Of a stretch of 64,000 nt of DNA, positions 15,233-24,935 are shown in pieces. The DNA is from Clostridia bacterium (GTDB lineage Bacteria > Bacillota > Clostridia > Christensenellales > Borkfalkiaceae). The notes beneath the pieces are model-generated. The model was not told the DNA's origin and made no database searches. It worked only from the letters and a program-made list of their open reading frames with translations. Every line of letters begins with the position of its first letter. Within the stretch, counting starts at the first letter, position 1. The position numbers and the translations under genes were made by a program. The stretch covers positions 1-64,000 of the forward strand of contig JAFQMD010000022.1 in the NCBI GenBank assembly GCA_017396365.1. The letters run 5' to 3'.

Positions 15233-17717
15233 ATTAAAAAACATCAAAAAAATATACGTAACCGAAGATAAAAAGACAAGCGCCCTAAAGGGCGTGTCTA
15301 TCGACATGCGCAAATCTGAATTCGTATGTATTTTAGGTCCTTCTGGGTGTGGAAAAACCACGCTCCTTAACATTATAGGCGGACTTGATAGATATTCTTC
15401 GGGCGATTTAATAATAGACGGCAAATCTACAAAAAATTTCACCGACGAAGACTGGGATACTTATAGAAGTCGAAAAGTTGGTTTCGTTTTCCAAAGTTAT
15501 AACCTTATTTCTCATCAAACCGTACTTGAAAACGTTGAAACGGCGCTCGTTATAAGCGGTATAGGTAGGGAAGAGAGAAGAAAAAGGGCAATTCAAGCGC
15601 TCGTTGACGTAGGTCTTTCCGAGCATTTAAGGAAAACTCCGCGTCAACTTTCGGGCGGTGAAATGCAAAGGGTTGCAATCGCAAGGGCGATAGTAAACAA
15701 TCCGCAAATGATTTTAGCCGACGAGCCGACCGGCGCGCTCGATAGCGAAAACAGCGTAAAAATAATGGAACTTTTGAAGAAAATTTCAAAAGACAGGTTG
15801 GTAATAACGGTAACTCACAACGCCGAACTTGCCGAAGAATACGCAACGAGAACTATAAAGATGAAAGACGGAGAAGTTACGTCGGACTCTTCTCCGTATA
15901 AAGATAAAGGCGACGATAAAAATAAAGAGAGCAAAGGCAAAAAGAAAAATTCTTTTATGCCTTACGGACTTGCCGCAAAACTCAGTTTAAAAAATCTTGC
16001 AGGCAAAAAGATAAGGACGGCTTTAACTTCTATCGCGTCGTCTATCGCGGTGGTAGGCATTGCGCTCGTCTTGGCGTGTAGCAACGGTTTAAATAGGTTT
16101 ATCGATAAAATACAAAAGGATACTATGTCGAGTATTCCCATAACCGTCAGTACGAGTACTTATGATTTAACCCCCCAAATCGAAGCCATTTTCGGCTACG
16201 TTTCGTCAACCGCAAAGGGTGAAAATAAAAAAGAAAATTATGATAAGGTATTTATAAATCACACTATCAAAAACCTTTTGCAAGGCGAAGACGTTAGAAA
16301 CGAAATTACCGAGCATTTTATAGAATACTTAAAGGGAATAAACACTAAAAAAGTAACGTACGACGCAGTTAAAAACGTAAGTAAAAAGGTGTACCGCCAA
16401 CTTGCTATTCCCGTTTTTGAAGGGGCTACGAAACCCGTTTTAGTTATGGAAAACAACTCGGGTAGTTGGTCGTGTTTGCCATCGCAAGACGTCGTTTACG
16501 AGCAGTATTCGCTCGTTGCGGGTAAATATCCTACCGAGTATAACGAACTCATGCTCGTAGTTGATAAAAATTCGTCGATTTCAGATACCGTTTTGGCTAA
16601 ACATTTATTTGACTTAAACGCTATCGACGAGAGCAAGGAATACTATACTTACGAAGAAATTTTGAAAGAAAATACGAGTTTAAACGAGTATAGACTTATA
16701 TTAAACGACGATTATTATTATCAAGACGGCGGTCTTTTCAAAGAGCGTACGGTTAATCCCGCTAAATTTATACATAAGTATTATAGACCTGAAACGACGG
16801 AAGAAACGATAAAGAGCGCCCTTGTTTCAGAAGATTACATAAAGAGCGTTTACAACTCAATAAAGTGCTACGACGAAAATCCTTACGAGAGCGATAAGAC
16901 GACTTTAAGACAAATAGGCATACCCCTTAAAATAGTTGGAATTTTAAAACTTAAAGACGATACGCAGTACGGAATGCTCACTTCTCCTATCGCTTATACG
17001 AGAGCGTTAGACGAAGAAATTATTAAAAATTCTTTGGAGTCGGCAGTTGTAAAAGCGCAACTTAGCAGTACGGATAAAAAGGTTACCGACGGCAAAGAAA
17101 TTTCTGGAAAGGCGTCGCTTATTAGCGTGCTTTCAGGGCTTGGATATGCGCAACTTCCAACCGAAGTTAAGTTCTATCCAAAGACTATAAAAGACAAAGA
17201 TTATCTTTTAGAATTTTTAGACGAATACAACCAAAACAACGGCGAAAACCCCGACGTAAAATACGTTGACAACGTCGGCGCTGTTATAGAAGTGGTTAGA
17301 GTAATAGTAGGCGGTATAAGCGCTATACTTTTGGCTCTCACCGCAATTTCGCTCGTTGTTTCGGCAATAATGATAGGTATTATAACGTACGTTTCAGTTA
17401 TTGAAAGAACAAAGGAAATCGGCGTTTTGCGTTCGGTTGGAGCAAGAAAGAAAGACGTTGTAAGGCTGTTCGTTACCGAAACGGGAATAATAGGTTTTAT
17501 TTCTGGCGTTTGCGGACTTATTTTGACGGTGATTTTAACCGTTCCGCTAAACGTTTTAATGGCAAATATTACCGGCGTTGCAGGTTTCGTATTCTTAAAA
17601 TGGTGGAATTATATAGCGTTTATAGTGGGCGCTGTATGTCTTACAATCGTTGCAGGGCTTATTCCGTCGTTTATGGCAAGTAAAAAAGACCCTGTAAAAG
17701 CCCTTCGTTCGGAATAA
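15225..17717 (+). CDS. ABC transporter, fused ATPase and FtsX-type permease
   Basis: An 830-residue MacB-like fusion. The ATPase domain (1-230) has Walker A GPSGCGKT (38-45), LSGGE (142-146) and ADEPTG (165-170). A charged linker precedes the first membrane helix (about 265-290). A large extracytoplasmic region spans about 290-680, and three helices of the FtsX fold lie at about 685-815. Such transporters act as mechanotransmitters or exporters of lipoproteins or peptides, and are common in peptide-antibiotic resistance in Bacillota. No two-component genes accompany it, so the substrate is unknown. RBS GGAGAAAG. Confidence 0.85.
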   Translation: MIKLKNIKKIYVTEDKKTSALKGVSIDMRKSEFVCILGPSGCGKTTLLNIIGGLDRYSSGDLIIDGKSTKNFTDEDWDTYRSRKVGFVFQSYNLISHQTVLENVETALVISGIGREERRKRAIQALVDVGLSEHLRKTPRQLSGGEMQRVAIARAIVNNPQMILADEPTGALDSENSVKIMELLKKISKDRLVITVTHNAELAEEYATRTIKMKDGEVTSDSSPYKDKGDDKNKESKGKKKNSFMPYGLAAKLSLKNLAGKKIRTALTSIASSIAVVGIALVLACSNGLNRFIDKIQKDTMSSIPITVSTSTYDLTPQIEAIFGYVSSTAKGENKKENYDKVFINHTIKNLLQGEDVRNEITEHFIEYLKGINTKKVTYDAVKNVSKKVYRQLAIPVFEGATKPVLVMENNSGSWSCLPSQDVVYEQYSLVAGKYPTEYNELMLVVDKNSSISDTVLAKHLFDLNAIDESKEYYTYEEILKENTSLNEYRLILNDDYYYQDGGLFKERTVNPAKFIHKYYRPETTEETIKSALVSEDYIKSVYNSIKCYDENPYESDKTTLRQIGIPLKIVGILKLKDDTQYGMLTSPIAYTRALDEEIIKNSLESAVVKAQLSSTDKKVTDGKEISGKASLISVLSGLGYAQLPTEVKFYPKTIKDKDYLLEFLDEYNQNNGENPDVKYVDNVGAVIEVVRVIVGGISAILLALTAISLVVSAIMIGIITYVSVIERTKEIGVLRSVGARKKDVVRLFVTETGIIGFISGVCGLILTVILTVPLNVLMANITGVAGFVFLKWWNYIAFIVGAVCLTIVAGLIPSFMASKKDPVKALRSE

Positions 17718-17721
17718 TATT

Positions 17722-18621
17722 ATGGAAAGAAATTTATTAAAAACTAACGACGAGCAAAGTTTTGGCGGACTTTATTTTTCGGCTACCATACTTTTATTGC
17801 TCGTCGCGAATATAGTTTTAACGGCTGTTTTGTCGGCGGTAGGAAACGTTCAACAAATGCAAGGAAAACTTTGGTTTACGCTAATTTCGTTTTCTTTAAG
17901 CGGAATAGTTATAGTTGTAACCACCTTGATTTTTTCTTCGGCAAACAAAATAAACCCTATAAAACTGTGCGGTTTTAAAAAGACGGACGCTAAATATTAT
18001 CTTTTGGCGGTCGCTGCCTTCGTTTCGATATTTTTCGGGCTTTCAAACGTAAATTTAAAATTTATAGAATTTTTAGAGCAGTTTGGCTACGCGTACGAGC
18101 CCGTTCAACTTCCTAAGTTTTCGCCGTTTTCGTTTATAGCGGTGGTTTTTGCAGTTTGCGTTTTACCTGCCTTTGCAGAAGAAATAGCCTTAAGGCATAT
18201 CGTTTTAAACGGAATAAAGACGGGTAGCGTTGTTTTAAACGCGGTTATCGGCGGATTTTTGTTTGCGATTTATCATATGAATCCTGCGCAAACGCCTTAC
18301 CAGTTTATAATCGGGTTCGTTTTTTCGCTAATAGCAATTAAAAGCCGTTCGACGATTCCGACTATAATCGCGCATTTTTTGAACAATTTTGCAATAATTT
18401 CAATAGAATATTTTTATCCGACTTTTTCTTTAGTCGGTGGAAAATATTTTTTAGTTACGGTAATACCGTCGCTTGTGAGTTTAGTAGCGATTATAGCGGT
18501 GTTGCTTTTAGACGGGAGAGATGAAAAGAGTCAAAAAGGTGGAGTAAAAACCTTTTTTGCGTATTCTTCGTTTGGAATAGCCGTTTGCCTACTGATGTGG
18601 ACGGCGTCACTTTTGGTATAA
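17722..18621 (+). CDS. CPBP-family intramembrane metalloprotease
   Basis: A 299-residue polytopic membrane protein (about seven to eight helices) of the CPBP/Abi (CAAX-protease-like) family. The diagnostic motifs are EEIALR (E153, E154, R158), a conserved His at 185 in FAIYHMN, and HFLNN (H218, N222). The family includes bacteriocin-immunity proteins and membrane proteases. Its start is 4 nt after the ABC transporter stop and rlmH follows 1 nt after its own stop, so the three are probably co-transcribed. Confidence 0.85.
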   Translation: MERNLLKTNDEQSFGGLYFSATILLLLVANIVLTAVLSAVGNVQQMQGKLWFTLISFSLSGIVIVVTTLIFSSANKINPIKLCGFKKTDAKYYLLAVAAFVSIFFGLSNVNLKFIEFLEQFGYAYEPVQLPKFSPFSFIAVVFAVCVLPAFAEEIALRHIVLNGIKTGSVVLNAVIGGFLFAIYHMNPAQTPYQFIIGFVFSLIAIKSRSTIPTIIAHFLNNFAIISIEYFYPTFSLVGGKYFLVTVIPSLVSLVAIIAVLLLDGRDEKSQKGGVKTFFAYSSFGIAVCLLMWTASLLV

Positions 18622-18622
18622 T

Positions 18623-19096
18623 ATGATAAAAATTAGAGTTGTTGCCGTAGGCAAAGTAAAAGAAAAATATTTTTCCGAGGCGATTGCCGAATATTCAAAA
18701 AGGATGTCCGCTTACGCCGATTTTTCTATAATAGAACTTAAAGAAGAAAACTATAAAAACCCCAACCCGTCGGAAATCAATAAGATTTTGACCGTCGAGG
18801 GAGAGAGAATTGAAAAGGCAATGAAGGGTTATTGCATCGTTCTCGCAATCGAAGGTAAAAAGATGAGTTCTGAAGAACTTTCTAAAAAAATCAAGTGTTT
18901 AGTCGACAGGGGAGAAGGTGAAATAACCTTTATCATAGGCGGTAGTTACGGCGTGTCGGAAAGGGTTAAAAAACTTTGTAAAGAGAGTTTGTCTTTTTCG
19001 GATATGACTTTTCCGCATACGCTGATGCGAGTTGTTTTAACCGAGCAAATATATAGGGCGTTTTCAATAATAGCAGGTAGCGAATATCATAAGTAA
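18623..19096 (+). CDS. rlmH: 23S rRNA (pseudouridine1915-N3)-methyltransferase
   Basis: RlmH, a SPOUT-class enzyme, methylates pseudouridine 1915 in helix 69 of 23S rRNA on assembled ribosomes. The 157-residue protein is of normal size. The SAM-binding knot region FIIGGSYGVSERV and the C-terminal HTLMRVVLTEQIYRAFSIIAGSEYHK tail are nearly invariant across the family. No strong Shine-Dalgarno is seen, so translation probably couples to the CPBP gene that ends just upstream. Confidence 0.96.
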   Translation: MIKIRVVAVGKVKEKYFSEAIAEYSKRMSAYADFSIIELKEENYKNPNPSEINKILTVEGERIEKAMKGYCIVLAIEGKKMSSEELSKKIKCLVDRGEGEITFIIGGSYGVSERVKKLCKESLSFSDMTFPHTLMRVVLTEQIYRAFSIIAGSEYHK

Positions 19097-19102
19097 GGAA
19101 AT

Positions 19103-19597
19103 ATGGATATACACGAAAAATTTATGAAAATCGCCATAAAACAGGCGAAAAAAGCCGAGATGGCGGAAGAAGTGCCGATAGGGTGCGTAATAGTAAAAGA
19201 CGGCGAAATTATTGCAAAAACGTACAATATGCGTCAGACTAAAAGAATATCGACCGCTCACGCCGAAATTTTAGCGATAGAAAAGGCGTGCAAAAAGATA
19301 AAAGACTGGCGGTTAGACGGAATGGAAATGTACGTTACCTTAGAACCTTGCGCAATGTGCGCCGGCGCGATTGCAAATTCTCGAATTAAAAAGGTTTGGT
19401 TTGGGGCGTACGAAAAAAAAGGCGGTGGAGTAGTTAGTAAGTTTAATATTTTATCTGAAAGCGGATTAAACCACGTAACCGAGTACGAAGGCGGACTTTT
19501 AGAAGAAGAGTGCTCGGCAATTATAAAAGATTTTTTTAGGGCGAGAAGAAAGCCGAGCAAAGAGCAAAGCGCTCCCAAAGAAGAACCCGAAAAGTAA
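19103..19597 (+). CDS. tadA: tRNA adenosine(34) deaminase
   Basis: TadA converts A34 of tRNA-Arg(ACG) to inosine. The 164-residue protein has the zinc and catalytic motifs HAE (H53, E55) and PCAMC (C83, C86) of the deaminase fold, with a short charged C-terminal extension (RKPSKEQSAPKEEPEK). AAGGAAAT precedes the start. It is 6 nt downstream of rlmH. In many Bacillota the SRP RNA gene follows tadA, but no SRP-like sequence is seen in the 136 nt before prs. Confidence 0.95.
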   Translation: MDIHEKFMKIAIKQAKKAEMAEEVPIGCVIVKDGEIIAKTYNMRQTKRISTAHAEILAIEKACKKIKDWRLDGMEMYVTLEPCAMCAGAIANSRIKKVWFGAYEKKGGGVVSKFNILSESGLNHVTEYEGGLLEEECSAIIKDFFRARRKPSKEQSAPKEEPEK

Positions 19598-19657
19598 GGA
19601 ATTTTTACAAGGTGTAAAATTTTAAAAATTTTAATGTTAAAATAGGGCGTTTTATGC

Positions 19658-19686
19658 TTGATTATTTTTGCGTTATTTATTATAAT
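19658..19686 (+). promoter_or_regulatory. Promoter of prs
   Basis: TTGATT (19658-19663), 17-nt spacer, TATAAT (19681-19686), with GGAGGATTT before the prs ATG. Confidence 0.8.
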
Positions 19687-19733
19687 AAGAAATGGTTTGA
19701 GACCATAATATTGCATTTACTAACGGAGGATTT

Positions 19734-20687
19734 ATGATTACACACGGAACTGAGATTAAACTTTTTGCAGGCAACTCTAACAGAGCGCTTGCCGAGGCTA
19801 TTGCAAAAAACCTTAGCCTTCCTTTAAGTAGCGTTGAAGTAGGTCATTTTAGCGATGGGGAAACTAGCGTTCACCTTTGTGAAACTGTAAGAGGTAGGGA
19901 CGTGTTTATTATTCAATCAACCTGTTCTCCCGTAAACGAAAACCTTATGGAACTTCTCATTATGATTGACGCTGCGAGAAGAGCGTCTGCAGGCAGAATT
20001 ACCGCAGTTGTTCCATATTTTGGTTACGCAAGACAAGACAGAAAGTCAAGGGCGAGAGACCCAATTACTGCAAAACTCGTTGCAGACATCATTACCTCCG
20101 CAGGCGCTGACAGAATTTTGACTATGGATCTTCACGCCGCTCAAATTCAAGGATTTTTCGATATCCCCGTTGACCACTTAGTTGGCGGACCACTTCTTTA
20201 TAAATACTTTAAAAAGATGGTTGACGACGATTTTATCGTAGTTTCTCCGGATATGGGCTCTGTAACAAGAGCGAGAAACGTTGCCGCAAAACTCAACTGT
20301 CCTATGGCTATTATCGATAAGAGAAGACCTAAGGCAAATCAGGTTGAAGTTATGAACATTATCGGCGATATAAAAGGTAAAAAGTGCCTTATGGTTGACG
20401 ATATGATAGATACCGCAGGTACGATTTGTCAAGGCGCTGAAGCCCTTCACTCAAACGGAGCAAGCGAAATTTACGCTTGTTGTACGCACGCAGTTTTAAG
20501 CGGTCCTGCTATTGAAAGAATTAAAAATTCGCCTATTACTAAACTCGTAGTTTTAGACACTATTCCGCTTACTGAAGAAAAGAAACTTGACAAGATAGAA
20601 GTTTTATCAGTTGCAAAACTCTTTGCTGTTGCAATTGAAAACATTTACTTTGACAGAAAGATGTCGGATATTTATAACGAAAACTAA
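19734..20687 (+). CDS. prs: Ribose-phosphate pyrophosphokinase
   Basis: PRPP synthetase transfers pyrophosphate from ATP to ribose 5-phosphate, supplying PRPP for nucleotide, His and Trp synthesis. The 317-residue protein shows the family motifs [19 protein letters not shown] (the flexible ATP loop region), [11 protein letters not shown] and the PRPP-binding [13 protein letters not shown]. Codon use is smoother and the Shine-Dalgarno stronger than for neighbouring genes, as expected for a well-expressed enzyme. It has its own promoter and terminator. Confidence 0.97.
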   Translation: MITHGTEIKLFAGNSNRALAEAIAKNLSLPLSSVEVGHFSDGETSVHLCETVRGRDVFIIQSTCSPVNENLMELLIMIDAARRASAGRITAVVPYFGYARQDRKSRARDPITAKLVADIITSAGADRILTMDLHAAQIQGFFDIPVDHLVGGPLLYKYFKKMVDDDFIVVSPDMGSVTRARNVAAKLNCPMAIIDKRRPKANQVEVMNIIGDIKGKKCLMVDDMIDTAGTICQGAEALHSNGASEIYACCTHAVLSGPAIERIKNSPITKLVVLDTIPLTEEKKLDKIEVLSVAKLFAVAIENIYFDRKMSDIYNEN

Positions 20688-20693
20688 AAACTT

Positions 20694-20726
20694 ACGGGCG
20701 AGTGTAACGGTCTCGCCCGTTTTTTC
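20694..20726 (+). terminator. Terminator of prs
   Basis: The stem ACGGGCGAG / CTCGCCCGT is followed by TTTTTTC. The pth Shine-Dalgarno (AAGGAG) begins only 2 nt later, so pth either depends on read-through or has an unseen promoter. Confidence 0.88.
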
Positions 20727-20740
20727 TAAGGAGTAGAAGT

Positions 20741-21316
20741 ATGAAACTTGTCGTCGGGCTCGGCAATCCCGGTTTAAAATATTTAAAAAATCTTCATAAT
20801 CTCGGGTTTATGGCTGTTGAACTTCTTGCTGAAAAACACGGCGTAGCCTTTAATAAAAAGGGCTTTAAAGGTGTTTACGGCGAAAAGAATATAAACGGCG
20901 AAAAGGTTATATTTTTAAAACCTCAAACCTATATGAATTTAAGTGGGGAGAGCGTTCAAGCCCTTTCTGCTTTTTATAAAATCAATGTCGAAGATATTTT
21001 GGTTATATACGACGATTTAGATATTGCAATAGGTTGCGTTAGAATAAGGGCAAACGGCTCGGCAGGTACGCATAACGGTATGCGAAGTATCGTTTCTTGT
21101 CTTAGTTCGACGGCTTTTCCAAGGGTGAGAATAGGCACTAAACCCGAAGTTGATTACGAAATTATAGATTACGTTTTATCGGATATTAAAAAGGAAGACG
21201 AACCGCGTTTTCGCCACTCGGTATCCGTTGCAGTTGACGCTTGCGACGCGTTTATTCACGGAGTTAAAATCGAAGACGTAATGTGTAAATATAACGCTAT
21301 TAAACCTTTGATTTGA
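20741..21316 (+). CDS. pth: Peptidyl-tRNA hydrolase
   Basis: Pth releases peptides from prematurely dissociated peptidyl-tRNA. The 191-residue protein begins KLVVGLGNPG and contains LHNLGF with the catalytic His, KPQTYMNLSGESV, YDDLDIAIG and GSAGTHNGMRSI, the hallmarks of the family. RBS AAGGAG. It lies directly upstream of mfd, the standard Bacillota order. Confidence 0.96.
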   Translation: MKLVVGLGNPGLKYLKNLHNLGFMAVELLAEKHGVAFNKKGFKGVYGEKNINGEKVIFLKPQTYMNLSGESVQALSAFYKINVEDILVIYDDLDIAIGCVRIRANGSAGTHNGMRSIVSCLSSTAFPRVRIGTKPEVDYEIIDYVLSDIKKEDEPRFRHSVSVAVDACDAFIHGVKIEDVMCKYNAIKPLI

Positions 21317-21362
21317 TTAGATAGCCTTGCCAACGCTTATAAAAAGGTTAGGCTTTTGGTAT

Positions 21363-24300
21363 ATGTTAAGAGATTATTTAACTTTCGACAATTTAGGCGT
21401 AGATTTTGAAAATCTTGCTTTAGACGTCCGCAGCGGGTTGCCCTCTGCGGTATTTGGCGTTACTTTTGCTGAAAAATGTCATTTATCGGCGAACCTACAA
21501 AGTCCCGTATTATATATTGTTAAAGATACTTTATACGGCGCGAAAGTTGCCGAACAAATTAGGTGTTTAAGTGGAGAAAAAGTAGTTCTTCTTCCACCCA
21601 AAGACGACGTTCTTTTATACAAAACCGCCTTTAATAAGGATAGATTGTACGAAAGGTTAAAGGCGCTTTACGAGATAAAAAAGGGAGCGAAATTCGTCGT
21701 TACGACTTTTGAAAGCCTACTTCAACTTTTCCCCGATAAAATAAGATATTTAAGTATAGAAAAGGGCAAGGAATACGACCTTTCGGCTCTTTCGGAAACC
21801 TTGGTTGCAATGGGTTATAGGCGAAGTGAATTTGCCGAAGAAAAGGGCTCTTTTGCAATTAGGGGGGATATCTTTGAAATTTTCCCGATAAACGACGACA
21901 AGGTGTATAGGGTGGACTTTTTTGGCGACGAGGCGGAGAGTATAAAACGCTATTTGCCAGACGATAAAGAAGAAAAACAAACGGTTACGTCGCTCGTAGC
22001 AATAACCGCCACCGACGCTTTAATTCCCAAAACCGCCGTCGAGAGTATTAAAGAGAGAATAAAACAGTCGCTATTTAAGTTTAACACGTTGGCGGTAAGG
22101 AGCGACGCGAGAAAAATCGCCGAAGAAATAACCGAAAAATTGCAAAGCGGAGATTTGACCGCCGATTGTTTGCAGTTTATTTTGCCTATTTTGCCAACGG
22201 TAACGAGCGATTTTTTAAGTTATATGCCAAAGGAAACTGTGGTCGTTTTCGACGAGTGTAAAATGCTTGCCGACGGATTGTCCGCAATAATAAAAGAACA
22301 TACAGAAAGAACGCTCACGCTAAGTAGGTCGGGCAAGGCTTTCGATTTTACAATAAAACAATTTTCCGACAGTAACGCGCTTTTGTCCGCGTTAAACCAA
22401 AGAAGAAGAGTTGCTTTCCAAAATATAACTACTGCAATTAATTTTTTCAATCCGCTAAAAACGTATTCGTTTAAATGTTCTCCTATAACGAGATATACCG
22501 CAAAACCGGAAGAACTTTTCAAAGACGTAAATTCTTGGAAATTTAACGGATACAGAGTTCTCATTTGTTGTGGAAATACCAAGCGCGCTGAAAATCTTGC
22601 AGAGCAAATGTACGAAAAGGGCGTTTCGGTAATTCGTGCGGACGATACGTATTTGCCTTGCAAAACTGCGGTCGTAACTTCTTATTTTTTACCTAGCGGT
22701 TTTATCTATCATCAGGCAAAACTCGTAGTCGTCGGCACGGGCGATATATATATTGAAAAGCAAAAGGAAAAGAGAATAAAGCGTAAGCGCGGCGATTTAT
22801 TTCAAGCGCCCGAAGTTGGCGATTACGCCGTTCACGAAGTGCACGGAATAGGCTACGTAGTAGGCGTTGAAAGAATAACCACCCAAGACGGTAGCAAAGA
22901 CTACGTTGCCGTAAAGTATTTAGGTGGAGATACCTTATACGTCGGCGTTGACCAAATGGATAAACTTTCAAAATACGTCGGTGGGGAAGTTCCCAAACTT
23001 AACAAAATCGGCGGACATGAATTTGAAAGGATAAAGCAAAGGGTTAAAGACTCTATCTCCGCAATGGCGATAGACCTTAAAAAACTGTATAATTTAAGAA
23101 ATGAAAAAAGGGGATTCGTCTTTTCTCCCGACAGCGTGTTTAGCGAAGAGTTTGACAACGCTTTCGAGTTTGAGCCTACCGAAGACCAACTTCAATCGGT
23201 TAAAGAAATTAAAGCCGATATGGAAAGTTCAAAAGTTATGGATAGGCTTTTGTGCGGAGACGTAGGCTTTGGTAAAACCGAAGTGGCGTTTAGGGCTACG
23301 TTTAAAGCGGTTATGGACGGAAAGCAGGTGGCTTTAGTTTGTCCAACGACTATTTTGTGCGAACAGCACTATCGCGCAGCAAAGCAAAGATTTGCAGAGT
23401 TTGGGCTTAGAATAGCGTCGCTAAACAGATTTAAGACCCCCGCCCAACAAAAAGAGATAGTGGAAAAACTTGAAAAAGGCGAGATTGATTTTGTAATAGG
23501 TACGCATAGGCTTTTTGGAAAGGACGTTAAGTTTAACGATTTAGGGCTTTTAATTCTCGACGAAGAACAACGCTTTGGCGTAGAACACAAAGAACAACTC
23601 AAACTTTTGAAAGAAAACGTCGATACTTTGACTATGACGGCAACTCCTATTCCGAGAACGTTACACATGTCGCTTTCGGGAATTAGGGATATAAGCACTA
23701 TTCACACACCGCCAAAGGTTAGAATACCCGTTCAAACTTACGTTGTGGAAGAGAGCGAGGCGCTTATTCGCGACGCGGTAAGAAGGGAACTTTCAAGGGA
23801 CGGTCAAGCGCTTATTTTGTATAATAGGGTAGAGAGTATTTATTCTTTTGCCGACGTTGTAAAAGGAATTTTGCCCGAGGCTAAAATAGTCGTTGCTCAC
23901 GGGCAAATGGATAGAAAAACGCTTGAAGATAGCGTTATGAAATTTTACGACGGCGAATACGACGTTTTAATAGCCACGACCATTATAGAAAACGGTATAG
24001 ATTTGCCAAGGGCAAACACTCTCATAGTAATAGATAGCGACCATTTAGGGCTTTCGACTTTGTATCAATTAAAAGGTAGGGTTGGAAGAAGTGATAAAAT
24101 GGCTCACGCATACTTTACTTTTAAACGGGATAAGGTTCTTTCCGACACGGCTTATAAACGACTTTCCGCTCTTATGGAATTTACGGATATGGGAAGTGGA
24201 TATAAAATTGCTATGCGCGACCTTGAAATTAGGGGCGCGGGCAACGTTTTGGGAAAAGAACAACACGGACATATGGATAGAATAGGCTACGAACTATACA

Positions 24301-24785
24301 GCAAACTTTTAAAAGAGAGCCTTGGCGAAAAGAAAGAAGAAAGGGACGTAGAACTTGATATTAAGATGAACGCGTATATCCCCGAAACGTATATAGGTTC
24401 GGGTTCGTCAAGGATGGATTGCTACAAACAAATTGCCGAAATCGAAAGTGAAGAAGATAGGCAAAGAATTGTATCGTCGCTTATTGAAAATTACGGAAAA
24501 GTGCCCGTAGAAGTCGATAATTTAATACTTATTGCCCAGTTAAAGTTGGCTGTCAAGAAAATGGGCGGTGTAAAAATAAGCCTTTCCGGTAGGGGAGCGA
24601 CGGTTGAACTCGCAGGGCTTGAAAGCCTAAACAATTCGTCGCTTATGGACAATATCGAAAGGTATAAAAATATCGTTACGCTAAACGTCGGCGCGTCTCC
24701 GATTTTGGTTTTTAAAACGGATGGAAGAAAAGTCGAAGACCTTGCAAAACTTATAAAAGACGTTTTTACTAACCAAAAAAGTTGA
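21363..24785 (+). CDS. mfd: Transcription-repair coupling factor
   Basis: Mfd displaces stalled RNA polymerase and recruits UvrA to transcription-blocking lesions. The 1140-residue protein has UvrB-like N-terminal modules, an RNA-polymerase-interacting CarD-like domain (APEVGDYAVHEVHGIGYV) and an SF2/RecG-like motor with GDVGFGKTEVA and the DEEQ box LILDEEQRFG. The C-terminal region contains KMNAYIPETYI. ATG 21363 is preferred to the upstream TTG (21327), because it is preceded by AAAGGTTAGG and gives the usual N-terminus. Substrates of the coupled pathway, UvrA and UvrB, are encoded at 58495-63292. Confidence 0.96.
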   Translation: MLRDYLTFDNLGVDFENLALDVRSGLPSAVFGVTFAEKCHLSANLQSPVLYIVKDTLYGAKVAEQIRCLSGEKVVLLPPKDDVLLYKTAFNKDRLYERLKALYEIKKGAKFVVTTFESLLQLFPDKIRYLSIEKGKEYDLSALSETLVAMGYRRSEFAEEKGSFAIRGDIFEIFPINDDKVYRVDFFGDEAESIKRYLPDDKEEKQTVTSLVAITATDALIPKTAVESIKERIKQSLFKFNTLAVRSDARKIAEEITEKLQSGDLTADCLQFILPILPTVTSDFLSYMPKETVVVFDECKMLADGLSAIIKEHTERTLTLSRSGKAFDFTIKQFSDSNALLSALNQRRRVAFQNITTAINFFNPLKTYSFKCSPITRYTAKPEELFKDVNSWKFNGYRVLICCGNTKRAENLAEQMYEKGVSVIRADDTYLPCKTAVVTSYFLPSGFIYHQAKLVVVGTGDIYIEKQKEKRIKRKRGDLFQAPEVGDYAVHEVHGIGYVVGVERITTQDGSKDYVAVKYLGGDTLYVGVDQMDKLSKYVGGEVPKLNKIGGHEFERIKQRVKDSISAMAIDLKKLYNLRNEKRGFVFSPDSVFSEEFDNAFEFEPTEDQLQSVKEIKADMESSKVMDRLLCGDVGFGKTEVAFRATFKAVMDGKQVALVCPTTILCEQHYRAAKQRFAEFGLRIASLNRFKTPAQQKEIVEKLEKGEIDFVIGTHRLFGKDVKFNDLGLLILDEEQRFGVEHKEQLKLLKENVDTLTMTATPIPRTLHMSLSGIRDISTIHTPPKVRIPVQTYVVEESEALIRDAVRRELSRDGQALILYNRVESIYSFADVVKGILPEAKIVVAHGQMDRKTLEDSVMKFYDGEYDVLIATTIIENGIDLPRANTLIVIDSDHLGLSTLYQLKGRVGRSDKMAHAYFTFKRDKVLSDTAYKRLSALMEFTDMGSGYKIAMRDLEIRGAGNVLGKEQHGHMDRIGYELYSKLLKESLGEKKEERDVELDIKMNAYIPETYIGSGSSRMDCYKQIAEIESEEDRQRIVSSLIENYGKVPVEVDNLILIAQLKLAVKKMGGVKISLSGRGATVELAGLESLNNSSLMDNIERYKNIVTLNVGASPILVFKTDGRKVEDLAKLIKDVFTNQKS

Positions 24786-24853
24786 CGAGAAGTCAAAATA
24801 TTTCCTAAAATAAAAATTTTTGAAAAATTTACTAAAAAAACGGCTAAAATGCC

Positions 24854-24882
24854 TTGCAATTATTTTAAATATTTATTATAAT
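24854..24882 (+). promoter_or_regulatory. Promoter of the foldase-like lipoprotein
   Basis: TTGCAA (24854-24859), 17-nt spacer, TATAAT (24877-24882). A palindrome AATACTTAAGTATT overlaps the end of the -10 and may be an operator. Confidence 0.75.
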
Positions 24883-24935
24883 ACTTAAGTATTATACGAG
24901 ATTTAATTCTCAAACTATGTCATCAGGAGAATCCT

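Noticed and set aside
19598..19733. SRP RNA gene after tadA
   Set aside because: The expected position was inspected, but no SRP Alu or S-domain core (GGAA/GCAG tetraloop helix) is present; the gap holds the prs promoter.
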